Shown piece after piece: positions 34,710 through 43,323 of a DNA stretch of 64,000 nt. The position numbers and the translations under genes were made by a program. This stretch comes from JAMQPK01 sp035937795 (GTDB lineage: Bacteria; Acidobacteriota; Vicinamibacteria; Vicinamibacterales; JAMQPK01), in the NCBI GenBank assembly GCA_035937795.1, contig DASZHO010000129.1:8255-72254 (forward strand), in the 5' to 3' direction. Below the pieces are notes generated by a model. It had not been told where the DNA came from. It did no database searches and worked only from the letters and a program-made list of their open reading frames with translations. Numbering within the stretch: the first letter of the stretch is position 1; each line of letters opens with the position of its first letter.

Positions 34710-35984
34710 ATGGTGCCGTTGGAGTTCGAACGCCGACTGGAGATGTACGCCGACCTCGCGGTCAAGATCGCGCTCAATGTTCAGCCCGGGCAGCGCCTGC
34801 TGATCATCGGACCGCTGGCCAGCGGCGGCGCTGCGCTCGACGCGGTCCCGCTGATCCGGAAAATCACCGAAGCCGCCTACAAGACTGGAGCGTCGCTCGT
34901 CGAAGCCATCTACGGCGATGAGGCGATGCTGCTTCTCCGCTTCAAACACGCGCGCGAAGGCACGCTCGCCGAATATTCCGCGTGGCTCCCCGACGCGCTG
35001 GCCAGGCATGTCGAAGCGGGGCACGCCATCTTGTCGGTGTACGCCAACGATCCGGACCTCCTGAAGCACGAACCGGCAGACCGGGTGAGTACCGTGCAGG
35101 AGGCGACCGCGCGCGACGTGCGCCCGTTCCGCGAGCTGATTTCTCGCAATCAGACCAACTGGGCGGTGATCGCCGCCGCGGGCGCGGGTTGGGCCGCGCG
35201 CGTGTTTCCTCAACTGTCTTGCGAGGCGGCCACCGCTCGCCTCTGGGACGAAATCGGCCGCTTGTGCCGTCTCGACAAACCGGATCCGATGGCGGCATGG
35301 GAGACACATCTCCAGCGCCTCGAAGCGCGTGCCGCGTTTCTGAACAAGCGCCGGTACACGGCGCTGAAATATGCGGGCCCCGGCACCGATCTCACGCTCG
35401 GCCTTCCCGAAGCGCACATCTGGGTGAGCGGCCGGACCGCCAGCCGCGCAGGCGTGCCGTTTACGGCGAACCTTCCGACAGAAGAGGTATTCAGCATCGC
35501 GCACAAGGATCGCGTCGACGGCTGGGTTCGCTCGTCCAAGCCCCTCAGCTACGGCGGCACTCTGATCGACGGCTTCAGCTTGCGCTTTGCCGAGGGGCAG
35601 GTCGTGGAGATGAAAGCCGATCGAGGTGAAGCGGTGCTGAAGCGGCTGCTCGATACCGACAAGGGGGCGCGCCGGCTTGGGGAAGTTGCCCTGGTGCCCC
35701 ACAGTTCGCCCATCTCGCAGTCGGGGCTGCTCTTCTTCAACACGCTGTTCGATGAAAACGCCGCCAGCCACATCGCGCTCGGCAACGCCTACAAGTTCAC
35801 ACTTGGAGGCACCGAGCACATGAGTAACGAGGACTTCAATAAAGCCGGCGGCAATCTCAGCAGCATTCACGTCGATTTCATGATCGGCTCCGGCGAGCTT
35901 GACATCGACGGCGTGCTGGCGAACGGATCGGCCGAACCGCTCATGCGGCAAGGTGAGTGGGTAAGCCATCCCCCCCACTGTTAG
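34710..35984 (+). CDS. M29-family aminopeptidase
   Basis: 424 residues, the normal length of the thermophilic aminopeptidase (M29) family. Blocks with metal ligands: TANLPTEEVFSIAHKDRVDGWV (two Glu), LVPHSSPISQSGLLFFNTLFDENAASHIALGNAY (His and Glu region) and HVDFMIGSGELDIDG (His and Asp). The N-terminal half includes LNVQPGQRLLIIGP. It is a dimetal exopeptidase, probably cytoplasmic, following the nag genes but likely with its own promoter. Confidence 0.88.
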   Translation: MVPLEFERRLEMYADLAVKIALNVQPGQRLLIIGPLASGGAALDAVPLIRKITEAAYKTGASLVEAIYGDEAMLLLRFKHAREGTLAEYSAWLPDALARHVEAGHAILSVYANDPDLLKHEPADRVSTVQEATARDVRPFRELISRNQTNWAVIAAAGAGWAARVFPQLSCEAATARLWDEIGRLCRLDKPDPMAAWETHLQRLEARAAFLNKRRYTALKYAGPGTDLTLGLPEAHIWVSGRTASRAGVPFTANLPTEEVFSIAHKDRVDGWVRSSKPLSYGGTLIDGFSLRFAEGQVVEMKADRGEAVLKRLLDTDKGARRLGEVALVPHSSPISQSGLLFFNTLFDENAASHIALGNAYKFTLGGTEHMSNEDFNKAGGNLSSIHVDFMIGSGELDIDGVLANGSAEPLMRQGEWVSHPPHC

Positions 35985-36022
35985 GGTAAAATCCGCCTTC
36001 AATCTCAACCAGGAGGCGGCGA

Positions 36023-37807
36023 ATGTTCGACAGAAGGAACCTGTCTGGAATCGTGGCGGGTGCGATCGGGCTGGCGGCGACCCTGCTGGCCCAGCAGCCG
36101 GCGCCCGCTCCCCAAGCGCCCCAGGCGCAAACCCAACAGCCGCCTCCGATACCGGTGGTGTTGCAGAATTACAAACTGGTCACCGCCGAGCGGCTGAGGA
36201 AACCGGAAGATGGCGACTGGTTGATGCCCCGGCGCACGTATGACGGCTGGGGCTACAGCCCGCTGACCCAAATTACTCCAGACAACGTGAAGCGGCTACA
36301 GCCGGTTTGGGTCTTTGCCACCGGTATGCCCAACGGTCACGAAGCCCCGCCCATCGTCAACAACGGCGTGATGTTCGTGTCGACGCCCGGCAATCAGGTG
36401 ATCGCCATCGATGTGAGAACCGGCAGCCAGCTCTGGCGGTATCGCCGGCCGCTGCCGCCCAATGCCATCGTGAACCATCCGACGAGCCGCGGCGTCTCCC
36501 TTTACGGCGACAAGATCTTTTTCTCCGCCGGTGAGGCCGTGCTCGTGGGGTTGAATGCGAAAACCGGCGAAGAGGCCTGGACGGCAAGGGTAGCCGACAA
36601 CGCGAGCGGCTACTACATGTCGCTGGCCCCGCTTGTGGCCGATGGCAAGGTGCTCGTCGGATGTTCGGGCGGCGAGCTCGGCATTCGCGGATTCGTCGCC
36701 GCATTCAATATCGACACGGGCAAGGAATTGTGGAGAACCTACACGATACCGGCGCCGGGAGAACCCGGCAGCGAAACATGGCCGAAAGGCGACGAGTGGA
36801 AAACCGGCGGCGCCTCTGTGTGGGTGACTGCCAATTACGATCCCGAAACGAATCTCTCATTCTGGGGGACCGGCAACGGCGGGCCGTGGATGGGCGATCA
36901 GCGCAAGGGTGACAACCTCTACACGGCGTCGACGCTCGCGATTGACGTCGCCACCGGCAAGATCAAGGGTTACCACCAGTACCATCCAAACGAGTCCTGG
37001 GATTGGGATGAAGTGTCGCCGCCGATCCTGGTTGATTACCAGCGCAACGGCCGGACCGTGAAGGGACTCATCGATGTCGCCCGCGACGGCTACCTCTGGT
37101 TCCTCGAGCGCACCGCCGACAAGATTAATTTCGTCGAAGGCAAGCCGTTCGTCAGACAGAACGTCTTCACCAGCCTCGATCCGAAGACCGGAAGACCCGC
37201 CGTCGACCCCGTCAAGCAGCCAGGCACCGACAGGATGGCCGATTTCTGTCCGTCCTGGTGGGGCGGCAAGAACTGGCCTCCGATTTCATTCAGCCCGCAA
37301 ACACGGATGATCTACATTCCGGCAAACGAAAATCTGTGCGGCACGATCATCGGACGCAAGATCGCGTACACGCCGGGCCGCAATTACACGGGCGCCACGA
37401 GCACTCTCTACGTGTTCCCGGGCTCCGATCACATCGGTGAGGTGCAGGCGTGGAACGTCGATACGGGCAAGCGCGTCTGGACGCACAACTTTGCCAAGTC
37501 GGCCAACTGGGGACCAACGATGACCACCGCGGGCGGGCTGGTGTTCAGCGGCGGCACCAATGATCGCAAGTTTCGCGCGTTCAACGCCAGGACCGGCGAG
37601 GTGTTGTGGGAGTTCCCGACCAATTCCGGGATCATCGCGTCGCCTTCGTCCTTCATGGTGGACGGGACGCAGTACGTCGCCGTGCAGTCGGGGTTTGGGA
37701 TCGACGCGCGGGCGATGCAGGGGTGGTTCAACCGGCTGATGCCTGGCGAGTTCCCTGACGTCCCGGAGGGCGGAGCCGTCTGGCTGTTCGCCGTGCCGAA
37801 GAACTGA
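36023..37807 (+). CDS. PQQ-dependent dehydrogenase without the vicinal Cys pair
   Basis: 594 residues, exported (LSGIVAGAIGLAATLLAQ). Eight-bladed quinoprotein fold with tryptophan-docking repeats: WLMPRRTYDGWGYSPLTQI, GSQLWRYRRPL, GKELWRTYTIP, NESWDWDEVSPPILVDY (acidic active-site region), KRVWTHNF, GEVLWEFPTN. Oxidises alcohols or sugars in the periplasm. The usual adjacent cysteines are absent: the corresponding stretch reads RRPLPPNAIVNHPTSRG. TAAAAT at 35987-35992 and AGGAGG before the ATG are visible. No c-type haem motif. Confidence 0.85.
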   Translation: MFDRRNLSGIVAGAIGLAATLLAQQPAPAPQAPQAQTQQPPPIPVVLQNYKLVTAERLRKPEDGDWLMPRRTYDGWGYSPLTQITPDNVKRLQPVWVFATGMPNGHEAPPIVNNGVMFVSTPGNQVIAIDVRTGSQLWRYRRPLPPNAIVNHPTSRGVSLYGDKIFFSAGEAVLVGLNAKTGEEAWTARVADNASGYYMSLAPLVADGKVLVGCSGGELGIRGFVAAFNIDTGKELWRTYTIPAPGEPGSETWPKGDEWKTGGASVWVTANYDPETNLSFWGTGNGGPWMGDQRKGDNLYTASTLAIDVATGKIKGYHQYHPNESWDWDEVSPPILVDYQRNGRTVKGLIDVARDGYLWFLERTADKINFVEGKPFVRQNVFTSLDPKTGRPAVDPVKQPGTDRMADFCPSWWGGKNWPPISFSPQTRMIYIPANENLCGTIIGRKIAYTPGRNYTGATSTLYVFPGSDHIGEVQAWNVDTGKRVWTHNFAKSANWGPTMTTAGGLVFSGGTNDRKFRAFNARTGEVLWEFPTNSGIIASPSSFMVDGTQYVAVQSGFGIDARAMQGWFNRLMPGEFPDVPEGGAVWLFAVPKN

Positions 37808-37810
37808 CGA

Positions 37811-37845
37811 GCTGACAGCTGACAGCTGAGAGCTGACAGCTGATT
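37811..37845. repeat. heptamer repeat, GCTGACA family, between convergent stops
   Basis: Five 7-base units (GCTGACA three times, GCTGAGA, GCTGATT) run from just after the PQQ gene stop into the stop codon of the convergent oxidoreductase gene. Confidence 0.9.
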
Positions 37846-39001
37846 AACGACCGTCCACGTCCACCCAGCGCCGCGTCTGATGGCTGGCGAGCTCGGCGTC
37901 CAGAATGCGCATTTGCCTGAGGCCGTCGGCGAACTGCGGATATTCGATCGGGACGCCGGGATCGGCTATCGATTGATAGAACCGGCGGAAGATCTGCTTG
38001 AACGTCTCGTCGTACCCTTCGCTGTGGCCGCCCGGTAAATCAGCATACGATGCCGCACCGGCGGCGAGCAGCGAGGGATCTTTGAGCAGGATCTCGTTTG
38101 CGCGATCTCGATGGCCGATCCATAACTCGTCGGGCCTCTCCTGATTCCACGCGGCCGACGCCTTGGTTCCGGAGACCTCGATGGCGAGCCGATTCTTGCA
38201 ACCCGCCGACACCTGGCTGACGATGAACGCGCCGCGGCCCCGATCGCCCAGCTGAAAGATGACCGACGCAAAGTCCTCGGTGTCCACCGGCATCTCCTGA
38301 TAGTCGTCGACGCGCAGATTCTTGTTGGCGAACGTTTCGACCGAAGTCTTCGGGCGCTTCCGCATTTTGTGGAAGGTGGCGAGATCGGCCGAGAGCGACG
38401 TGATCCGGAGGCCGGTGACATGCTCGGCCATGTCGCACCAGTGCGAGCCGATATCGCCAAGCGCCCGCATCGGGCCCGCGTTCCTTGTCTCGACCCGCCA
38501 GTTCCAGTCGGTCTCGTACAGCAGCCAATCCTGCGCGTACGAACCTTGCGCGATCAGGATGTCGCCCAGCTCGCCCTGTTCGACCATGCGGCGCATCTGC
38601 TGCACCATCGGGTAGAACCGCAGGTTGTGGCACGTGCAATTACGAAGGTCTTGGGTGGCCGCCAGACTCGTCAGTTCAGCGGCTTCGGCGCTGGTCGTCG
38701 CCAGCGGCTTTTCGCAGAGCACGTGCTTGCCGGCCGCCAGCGCGGCCGACGCCATCGGGAAATGGAGCGCGTTCGGCGTGCAGATGTGTATCGCGTCGAT
38801 GTCCGGATCCTGCAGCAGCGCGCGGTAGTCGCCGTGCGCCCGTTCCACGCCGAAGGCATCGGCGAGCGCGCGCGCTTTTGCGAGACTGCCTCCCGCGATG
38901 CCCTGCACCTCGACCAGGCCGAGACGCCTGATGGCCTCGACGTGAACACGAGCCATGAATCCGGTGCCGATGACGCCCACCCGAACCCGCGATAGTGACA
39001 T
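37844..39001 (-). CDS. Gfo/Idh/MocA-family oxidoreductase
   Basis: 385 residues. N-terminal NAD(P) Rossmann motif VGVIGTGFMARVHVEAIRRLG, HICTPNALH, and the family signature EKPLATTSAEAAEL (catalytic Lys region). The C-terminal alpha/beta domain includes GDIGSHWCDMAEHVTGL (the conserved D-x-x-x-H) and GHSEGYDETFKQIFRRFYQS. It oxidises or reduces a sugar or inositol-type hydroxyl; the exact substrate is unknown. The start codon abuts a pyrimidine-rich heptamer tract, purine-rich on this strand. Confidence 0.88.
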   Translation of the reverse strand: MSLSRVRVGVIGTGFMARVHVEAIRRLGLVEVQGIAGGSLAKARALADAFGVERAHGDYRALLQDPDIDAIHICTPNALHFPMASAALAAGKHVLCEKPLATTSAEAAELTSLAATQDLRNCTCHNLRFYPMVQQMRRMVEQGELGDILIAQGSYAQDWLLYETDWNWRVETRNAGPMRALGDIGSHWCDMAEHVTGLRITSLSADLATFHKMRKRPKTSVETFANKNLRVDDYQEMPVDTEDFASVIFQLGDRGRGAFIVSQVSAGCKNRLAIEVSGTKASAAWNQERPDELWIGHRDRANEILLKDPSLLAAGAASYADLPGGHSEGYDETFKQIFRRFYQSIADPGVPIEYPQFADGLRQMRILDAELASHQTRRWVDVDGR

Positions 39002-39006
39002 GACCC

Positions 39007-39048
39007 CTACTCTCTACTTTTTACCTTCAACTCTCTACTTTTAACTTA
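39007..39048. repeat. heptamer repeat, ACTTTTA family
   Basis: Six units with a strict 7-base period (CTACTCT, CTACTTT, TTACCTT, CAACTCT, CTACTTT, TAACTTA) lie directly upstream of the oxidoreductase start. On its sense strand they are purine-rich and include AGAGAGTAGGGG, which could serve as ribosome-binding site. Confidence 0.8.
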
Positions 39049-39338
39049 ACCGGAGCAGCGAACAGTAGTCGGGTCCCTCGAGCGAGACCGGCCAGGAGAC
39101 CCCGGCTGTCAAACACGAGGGACGGACCGGCTCGCCCGATCGGCGTCGCTTCCGCCGCGGCGGGCGTCGCGCGGGCGACGTCTTCCTGGCTGATGGCCAT
39201 TCGACATTCCGATCCTCCAGCGGCCCCGATCGACTCCGGGTCTGTCTCGTCCTCCAACCAGGGCGCTCTCGATGTCCTGTCCAAGGGACCAGAATCGCTA
39301 CAACCTCTATAAAATCAACTTGTTACAGTATATTCTGC
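39049..39338. other. intergenic region, no supported gene
   Basis: Part of a 447-base gap between the divergent oxidoreductase and phosphatase genes. A minus-strand frame of 85 codons (39027-39284) is present but reads into the heptamer tract and shows no family motif. The last 45 bases are AT-rich and could hold activator or IHF sites for the sigma-54 promoter that follows. Confidence 0.5.
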
Positions 39339-39354
39339 TGGCACTATATTTGCT
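39339..39354 (+). promoter_or_regulatory. sigma-54 (-24/-12) promoter
   Basis: TGGCACTATATTTGCT matches the consensus TGGCAC-N5-TTGCW exactly. Expected transcription start is near 39365, 84 bases before the phosphatase ATG. An AT-rich stretch lies just upstream. Confidence 0.7.
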
Positions 39355-39387
39355 CCGACGTGAGTACCTACCCGTCATCCGTTTGGT

Positions 39388-39434
39388 AACTTTTAACTTT
39401 TAACTTTTAAGTTAACTTTTGACTTTCGCCTTTC
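39388..39434. repeat. heptamer repeat, AACTTTT family
   Basis: Three perfect AACTTTT units, a 5-base interruption, then AACTTTT, GACTTTC and GCCTTTC, inside the predicted 5' leader of the phosphatase mRNA. Confidence 0.9.
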
Positions 39435-39448
39435 TCCCAAGGTGCCCC

Positions 39449-40030
39449 ATGTCTCTCAACAAAACTGCCGCTCGAAACTACGCCCTCTGGTTGGTGTTGG
39501 GCCTGTCGCTCGTAGCTCCCGTCGCCGCCGCAACTCCTGTCAAGATAGACAATTTCGGGAAGGTCAACGACAACTACTACCGCGGCGGTCAACCGAAGGG
39601 TCGCGATTTTGCCGACCTCAAGGCGCTCGGGGTGAAGTTGGTCATCGACCTCGCGGAAGAAGGCGACAGGAGCGAGGGCGCGAATGTCGAAGCAGCCGGG
39701 ATGAAGTTCGTCCGGATTCCGCTGACGACCGGCGACGCCCCTCCCCGGGCCGCCATCGATCAGTTCTTGAAGCTCGTGAACGATCCGGCCAATCAACCCG
39801 TCTATGTCCACTGCATGGGCGGCCGCCATCGCACCGGGGCCCTCACGGCGGTCTACCGGATGACCGAGGACGGTTGGACGGCCGATCAGGCGTTCTCCGA
39901 AATGAAGCAGTATCACTTCGGAGCTGACTTTCTCCATCCGGAGCTGAAGAAATTCGTCTACACGTATGTCTCGCAGGTCGACAAGGCGCCGAAGGTCCTG
40001 GTGGCGGTGGCCACGCCCGCGGTCAAGTAA
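39449..40030 (+). CDS. exported dual-specificity/tyrosine-type phosphatase
   Basis: 193 residues. Signal peptide (LWLVLGLSLVAPVAAA), then a compact PTP domain: NYYRGGQPKGRDFADLKALGVKLVIDLAE is the usual start of bacterial DSP-like enzymes, and VHCMGGRHRTG is the P-loop (C-x5-R) with catalytic Cys and Arg. The general acid could be in TTGDAPP. Periplasmic dephosphorylation of a protein or small phosphoester is expected. A perfect sigma-54 promoter upstream predicts stress- or nutrient-controlled expression. Confidence 0.85.
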   Translation: MSLNKTAARNYALWLVLGLSLVAPVAAATPVKIDNFGKVNDNYYRGGQPKGRDFADLKALGVKLVIDLAEEGDRSEGANVEAAGMKFVRIPLTTGDAPPRAAIDQFLKLVNDPANQPVYVHCMGGRHRTGALTAVYRMTEDGWTADQAFSEMKQYHFGADFLHPELKKFVYTYVSQVDKAPKVLVAVATPAVK

Positions 40031-40045
40031 GCGCGAGTTCTCCGT

Positions 40046-40792
40046 TCAGCCCGCGAGTTCGGTGAGCAACGGGAAGTGATCCGAGGCGTCGCGGGCCGCG
40101 GCGATGTCCCGCACGACGTCGCACCGCGTCACCTGGTTCTTGAACGGATCGGGCACAAAGGCGTAATCGATCCGCACCTGCGGATCCCACGTCGGGAAGG
40201 TGTTGCCCTCGCCCGACTCGTGCAGCACGCGAAAGCCGTCGGCGTACCCGGCCTCGAGCATCATGCGGATCGTGACCCAGCGGATCGTCTTGCCCGTGAT
40301 CCACGCGAACGCGCGGATGTGCGGCGGGAGCCTCTGCATGTCGAGCCGCTCGCCCGGCGCGAGCGTGTTGAAATCGCCGGTCACCAGGTGCAAGCCGTCC
40401 TGATGCCGCTCCACGCTTCTCAGCAGGGCGCGCACTTCATACCCGCGCCGCTGTTCGGTGAGGTTGGAAGGCACCGCGCTCAAGTGGACGCCGAAGATCC
40501 TGCATCCGCTGTCCGAGAGCACCAGCTCGAGGTACGCGCGCCGGGCCCAGCGGACGCGCCGCCACACATGGCTGGCCACTTCCAGCCGGCTCATGAACGC
40601 CAGCGAATGCCCGGCGGAAGCAGCCCAATATTCCATGCCGCACTGCGACGCGAGGTGTTTGACCACCGGTGGGCTGTACGCCTCCTGAAAAATGACGATG
40701 TCGGGAGCGCAGGCGGTGATGACGGTCGCGAGCGATTGTTCGCGGCCGCCGCCGCCTTTGAGAATGTTGTAGCTCAGAATGCGGAGGCTCAC
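40046..40792 (-). CDS. endonuclease/exonuclease/phosphatase-family hydrolase
   Basis: 248 residues with EEP-fold motifs: LSYNILKGGG (Asn), VIFQEAYSP (metal Glu), FGVHLSAVPS (His), LVTGDFNTLAPGE (GDFN), IDYAFVPD and DASDHFPLLTEL (SDH). No signal peptide, so cytoplasmic. The substrate could be a phosphodiester or a lipid or sugar phosphate; it cannot be narrowed. It follows the nucleotidyltransferase-like gene by 6 bases and probably shares its transcript. Confidence 0.85.
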   Translation of the reverse strand: MSLRILSYNILKGGGGREQSLATVITACAPDIVIFQEAYSPPVVKHLASQCGMEYWAASAGHSLAFMSRLEVASHVWRRVRWARRAYLELVLSDSGCRIFGVHLSAVPSNLTEQRRGYEVRALLRSVERHQDGLHLVTGDFNTLAPGERLDMQRLPPHIRAFAWITGKTIRWVTIRMMLEAGYADGFRVLHESGEGNTFPTWDPQVRIDYAFVPDPFKNQVTRCDVVRDIAAARDASDHFPLLTELAG

Positions 40793-40798
40793 GGGGGC

Positions 40799-41260
40799 TC
40801 ACGGCTCTTGCAGGCTGCCGTACAGCGTCAAGTACGGCTGCTCCATGATGTCGCCCCGGAAGAACTGCACCCAGTCGCGCGTACCCTGGATGTTCACCGG
40901 GCGCTTCACCATGTTCATCAAGGTCCGCCGCAGCGGCACCAGATTCGGGGCGATGTCGGGGTCGGTCTCGCTCAACGGCTTGGAGTGGGAGCCCGGAATC
41001 CAGAACGCGCTGAAGTATCTCAGCACGTCGGCGCCGACCAGCGTGAGATCGAGATCGCTCGTCCCGGGGCCGTCGCCATCGAACGGAGCGCCGTCCAGAT
41101 ACCTTACGCCTGTAACCGAGCTGCCGCGCAGCACTGCCGCATGCGCTTCGGGGACCGCGTCGCGGGTGATCTGGCAGAAGCGATCGAAGAGGCCACGGTC
41201 GTTGAAAAAGGCCAGGCGCAGCACGCTCTTCAGTTTGTCGTTGTCAATTGCGGTCGTCAT
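40799..41260 (-). CDS. nucleotidyltransferase-fold protein
   Basis: 153 residues. The block VLRGSSVTG...GTSDLDLTLVG has the G-S and D-x-D arrangement of the DNA polymerase beta superfamily of nucleotidyltransferases. The rest (FSAFWIPGSHSKPLSE; RRTLMNMVKRPVNI) is not familiar. Two starts are possible: ATG 41260 (chosen) or 41278, which would overlap the M23 gene stop. It lies between an M23 peptidase and an EEP hydrolase on the same strand. Substrate unknown. Confidence 0.6.
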   Translation of the reverse strand: MTTAIDNDKLKSVLRLAFFNDRGLFDRFCQITRDAVPEAHAAVLRGSSVTGVRYLDGAPFDGDGPGTSDLDLTLVGADVLRYFSAFWIPGSHSKPLSETDPDIAPNLVPLRRTLMNMVKRPVNIQGTRDWVQFFRGDIMEQPYLTLYGSLQEP

Positions 41261-41267
41261 CAGTCCG

Positions 41268-42647
41268 CTATTGTGCAACCGGCGCGCCAGCTTCTTTGAA
41301 TTTCCGCATCACGCGGTCTTCAATCCAGTGCGGATCCCACCATTCGGTGGCGTTCACGAACCGGCCGTTCACCAGCATGCTGAAATGAAGGTGATCGCCG
41401 CCGGCGAGGCCGGTCTCCCCGGTCAAGCCAATGGTTTGCCCTTTGGGAACCTCCTGCCCTTCCTGCACCTGGAACGACGACATGTGCCCGTAGAGCGATT
41501 GGACGCCCATGCCGTGATCGAGAATCACGCAGTTGCCGTAGATGCCAAGGTCGCGCGCGTAAAGCACGCGTCCATCGTTGGCGGCGGAAATGGGGGAGTG
41601 GACCACGCGCGCGAGGTCAAACCCAAGATGCACCTGCCGGTCGACTTCCTTGCCGCCGTAGATGTAGGTGCGGAAATCAGCAAACGCCGCTTCAACCTGC
41701 GAGCCGGCGAGCGGCAAAAACGCGCCCTTCCACAACATCGTTGGTGCGGTCTTGCCGGCGAGCGCGGCGATCTTGTCGGCGTTCATCCAGCGCAGGTCGT
41801 TGTTGATCTTCAGAAATGGCGTCAGGAGATCGCCCGGCGAAGCGGTGACTTTCAGTTCCGGGGACGCTTGGAGGATGGCCGGCACGACGCGGCCTAGAAA
41901 TGCGTCATCCAGCGAGATGGTGCTGCTCTTGAATTTTTTCGCGAATACTTCGTGCTCGAATGGCGCTCGGGCCTCGTTGCCGGCGTCATCCTTGGCGTAG
42001 AGCTCCATCGGCGCACCGATCGGTTGGTTGTAGAGCAGCGCAAAGAAGGCGACTTTCAGCGAAGGATCGGCTGGCACGCCCGCCCCGGAAGCCGCAAACC
42101 CCGGATAGGTGTCGTCTCCGACCCGGACGCCGGAGTGGGCATCGGGAGGGGAGACGCGGTAGACGATCATTTCCGAGCCGCCGAGGTTGATATAGTGCTT
42201 GGTTGAAACCACCGAGATGCGCGGGGGATCGAACCGCAGTTGCACCGCGGTGGTGGCGCGCGATGTCAGGTGACGCAGCCCGCCAAGCACCGGCCGGGTG
42301 GCCGTCACGACGATGGTCCCCGCGCCCGGTTGCAGGTCCGGCTGGTCTTTTTTGCCGATTGCCGTCCCCAGGCGGACCCGATCGGCTCCATCCGGCTGCG
42401 GCGGCGCCGCGCGGTTCAGGGCGTAAACCGGGATGGTCTTGCCCGCCTGCTCGATCTGGACCGTCAGCGCGTCGAGCTGGCCGCCGGGCGCGCCCACCAC
42501 GACCTCGAGCGTGGAGTGTTGGCCCACGAGAGGCCCGGTGTTGATCGAAATGAGCGGGCCGGAGGCTTTACCCGCCATGTAGTAGGCCAGTCCAACGGCC
42601 AGCAGCAGTGCCACGACCAGACCGAGCAACCAGCGAAGCATGCCCAT
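41268..42647 (-). CDS. M23-family metallopeptidase, membrane-anchored
   Basis: 459 residues. One N-terminal transmembrane segment (LLGLVVALLLAVGLAYYMAG), a ~280-residue strand-rich extracytoplasmic part, then the LytM/M23 zinc domain: VHLGFDLA (first ligands H and D), GVQSLYGHMSSF, EVPKGQTIGLTGETGLAGGDHLHFSML (HLH). It cleaves peptidoglycan peptide cross-bridges or acts as an activator. Start at ATG 42647 or the second Met 42641. Divergent from the ECF sigma factor gene. Confidence 0.88.
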   Translation of the reverse strand: MGMLRWLLGLVVALLLAVGLAYYMAGKASGPLISINTGPLVGQHSTLEVVVGAPGGQLDALTVQIEQAGKTIPVYALNRAAPPQPDGADRVRLGTAIGKKDQPDLQPGAGTIVVTATRPVLGGLRHLTSRATTAVQLRFDPPRISVVSTKHYINLGGSEMIVYRVSPPDAHSGVRVGDDTYPGFAASGAGVPADPSLKVAFFALLYNQPIGAPMELYAKDDAGNEARAPFEHEVFAKKFKSSTISLDDAFLGRVVPAILQASPELKVTASPGDLLTPFLKINNDLRWMNADKIAALAGKTAPTMLWKGAFLPLAGSQVEAAFADFRTYIYGGKEVDRQVHLGFDLARVVHSPISAANDGRVLYARDLGIYGNCVILDHGMGVQSLYGHMSSFQVQEGQEVPKGQTIGLTGETGLAGGDHLHFSMLVNGRFVNATEWWDPHWIEDRVMRKFKEAGAPVAQ

Positions 42648-42726
42648 GGGTTCATCTTACGATCGCGGCACCGTGACCGCCACCAGGCAACGCGGCGCCG
42701 TATCGTTCCCGTCTAAGCCGGTAAGG

Positions 42727-43266
42727 GTGATCACACCGGCCAGTGTCAATGATGTTCAGTTGGTCGCGCTCTGCCAGGCGGGAGACGTCGACGCGTTCGA
42801 GGCGCTGTATCGTCAGCATTCGGCGCGGATCTACAGCCTGGCGTGCAGGATGGCCGGATCTCCGCAGGACGGTGAAGACCTGCTCCAGGAGATCTTTCTG
42901 CAAGTGCACAAGAAGCTCGGCAGCTTCAGGGGCGATGCCGCGCTTGGCACCTGGCTCTACCGGCTGGCGATGAACCACTGCCTCGATTTCGTTCGCAGCC
43001 GGCAGGCACGGATGAGGCAGGTGACCGACGCCATCGATGAGGATGGGGTTTTTGAGCACGCCGCGCCTCGCGAGACGCCCGTTGCGCGGCTCGACCTGGA
43101 GCGCGCGGTCCGGCGGCTTCCCGACGGCTACCGCGCCGCGTTCGTGCTCCACGACGTCGAGGGGCTGGATCACAAACAGGTCGCCGAGATGCTGGGGATC
43201 ACCGAAGGCACGTCGCGATCGCAGGTGTTCAAGGCGCGAATGAAGCTGCGCCAATTACTCTCATGA
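42727..43266 (+). CDS. ECF-type RNA polymerase sigma factor
   Basis: About 179 residues. Region 2: LVALCQAGDVDAFEALYRQHSARIYSLACRMAGSPQDGEDLLQEIFLQVHKKLGSFRG, with the core-binding DAEDLLQE-like helix; region 4: RLPDGYRAAFVLHDVEGLDHKQVAEMLGITEGTSRSQVFKARMKLRQLL, a helix-turn-helix. GTG at 42727 gives the standard length; an in-frame ATG at 42640 would overlap the divergent peptidase gene. Followed after a 57-base repeat-filled spacer by its anti-sigma factor. Confidence 0.9.
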   Translation: MITPASVNDVQLVALCQAGDVDAFEALYRQHSARIYSLACRMAGSPQDGEDLLQEIFLQVHKKLGSFRGDAALGTWLYRLAMNHCLDFVRSRQARMRQVTDAIDEDGVFEHAAPRETPVARLDLERAVRRLPDGYRAAFVLHDVEGLDHKQVAEMLGITEGTSRSQVFKARMKLRQLLS

Positions 43267-43268
43267 CC

Positions 43269-43323
43269 AACTTTTAACTTTTGCCTTTTAACTTTTAACT
43301 TTCTACTTTTCACTTTTCACTTT
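43269..43323. repeat. heptamer repeat, AACTTTT family, between sigma and anti-sigma genes
   Basis: Eight contiguous units with a strict 7-base period (AACTTTT four times or nearly so, plus GCCTTTT, TACTTTT, CACTTTT, and a final CACTTT) fill the spacer and end at the base before the anti-sigma ATG. No Shine-Dalgarno sequence is left. Confidence 0.92.

Noticed and set aside
37811..37845. CRISPR-like array
   Set aside because: Units are 7 bases with no spacers; no cas genes are present.
39027..39284. 85-codon minus-strand frame between the oxidoreductase and phosphatase genes
   Set aside because: It reads into the heptamer repeat, has no recognisable domain, and lacks a clear ribosome-binding site.
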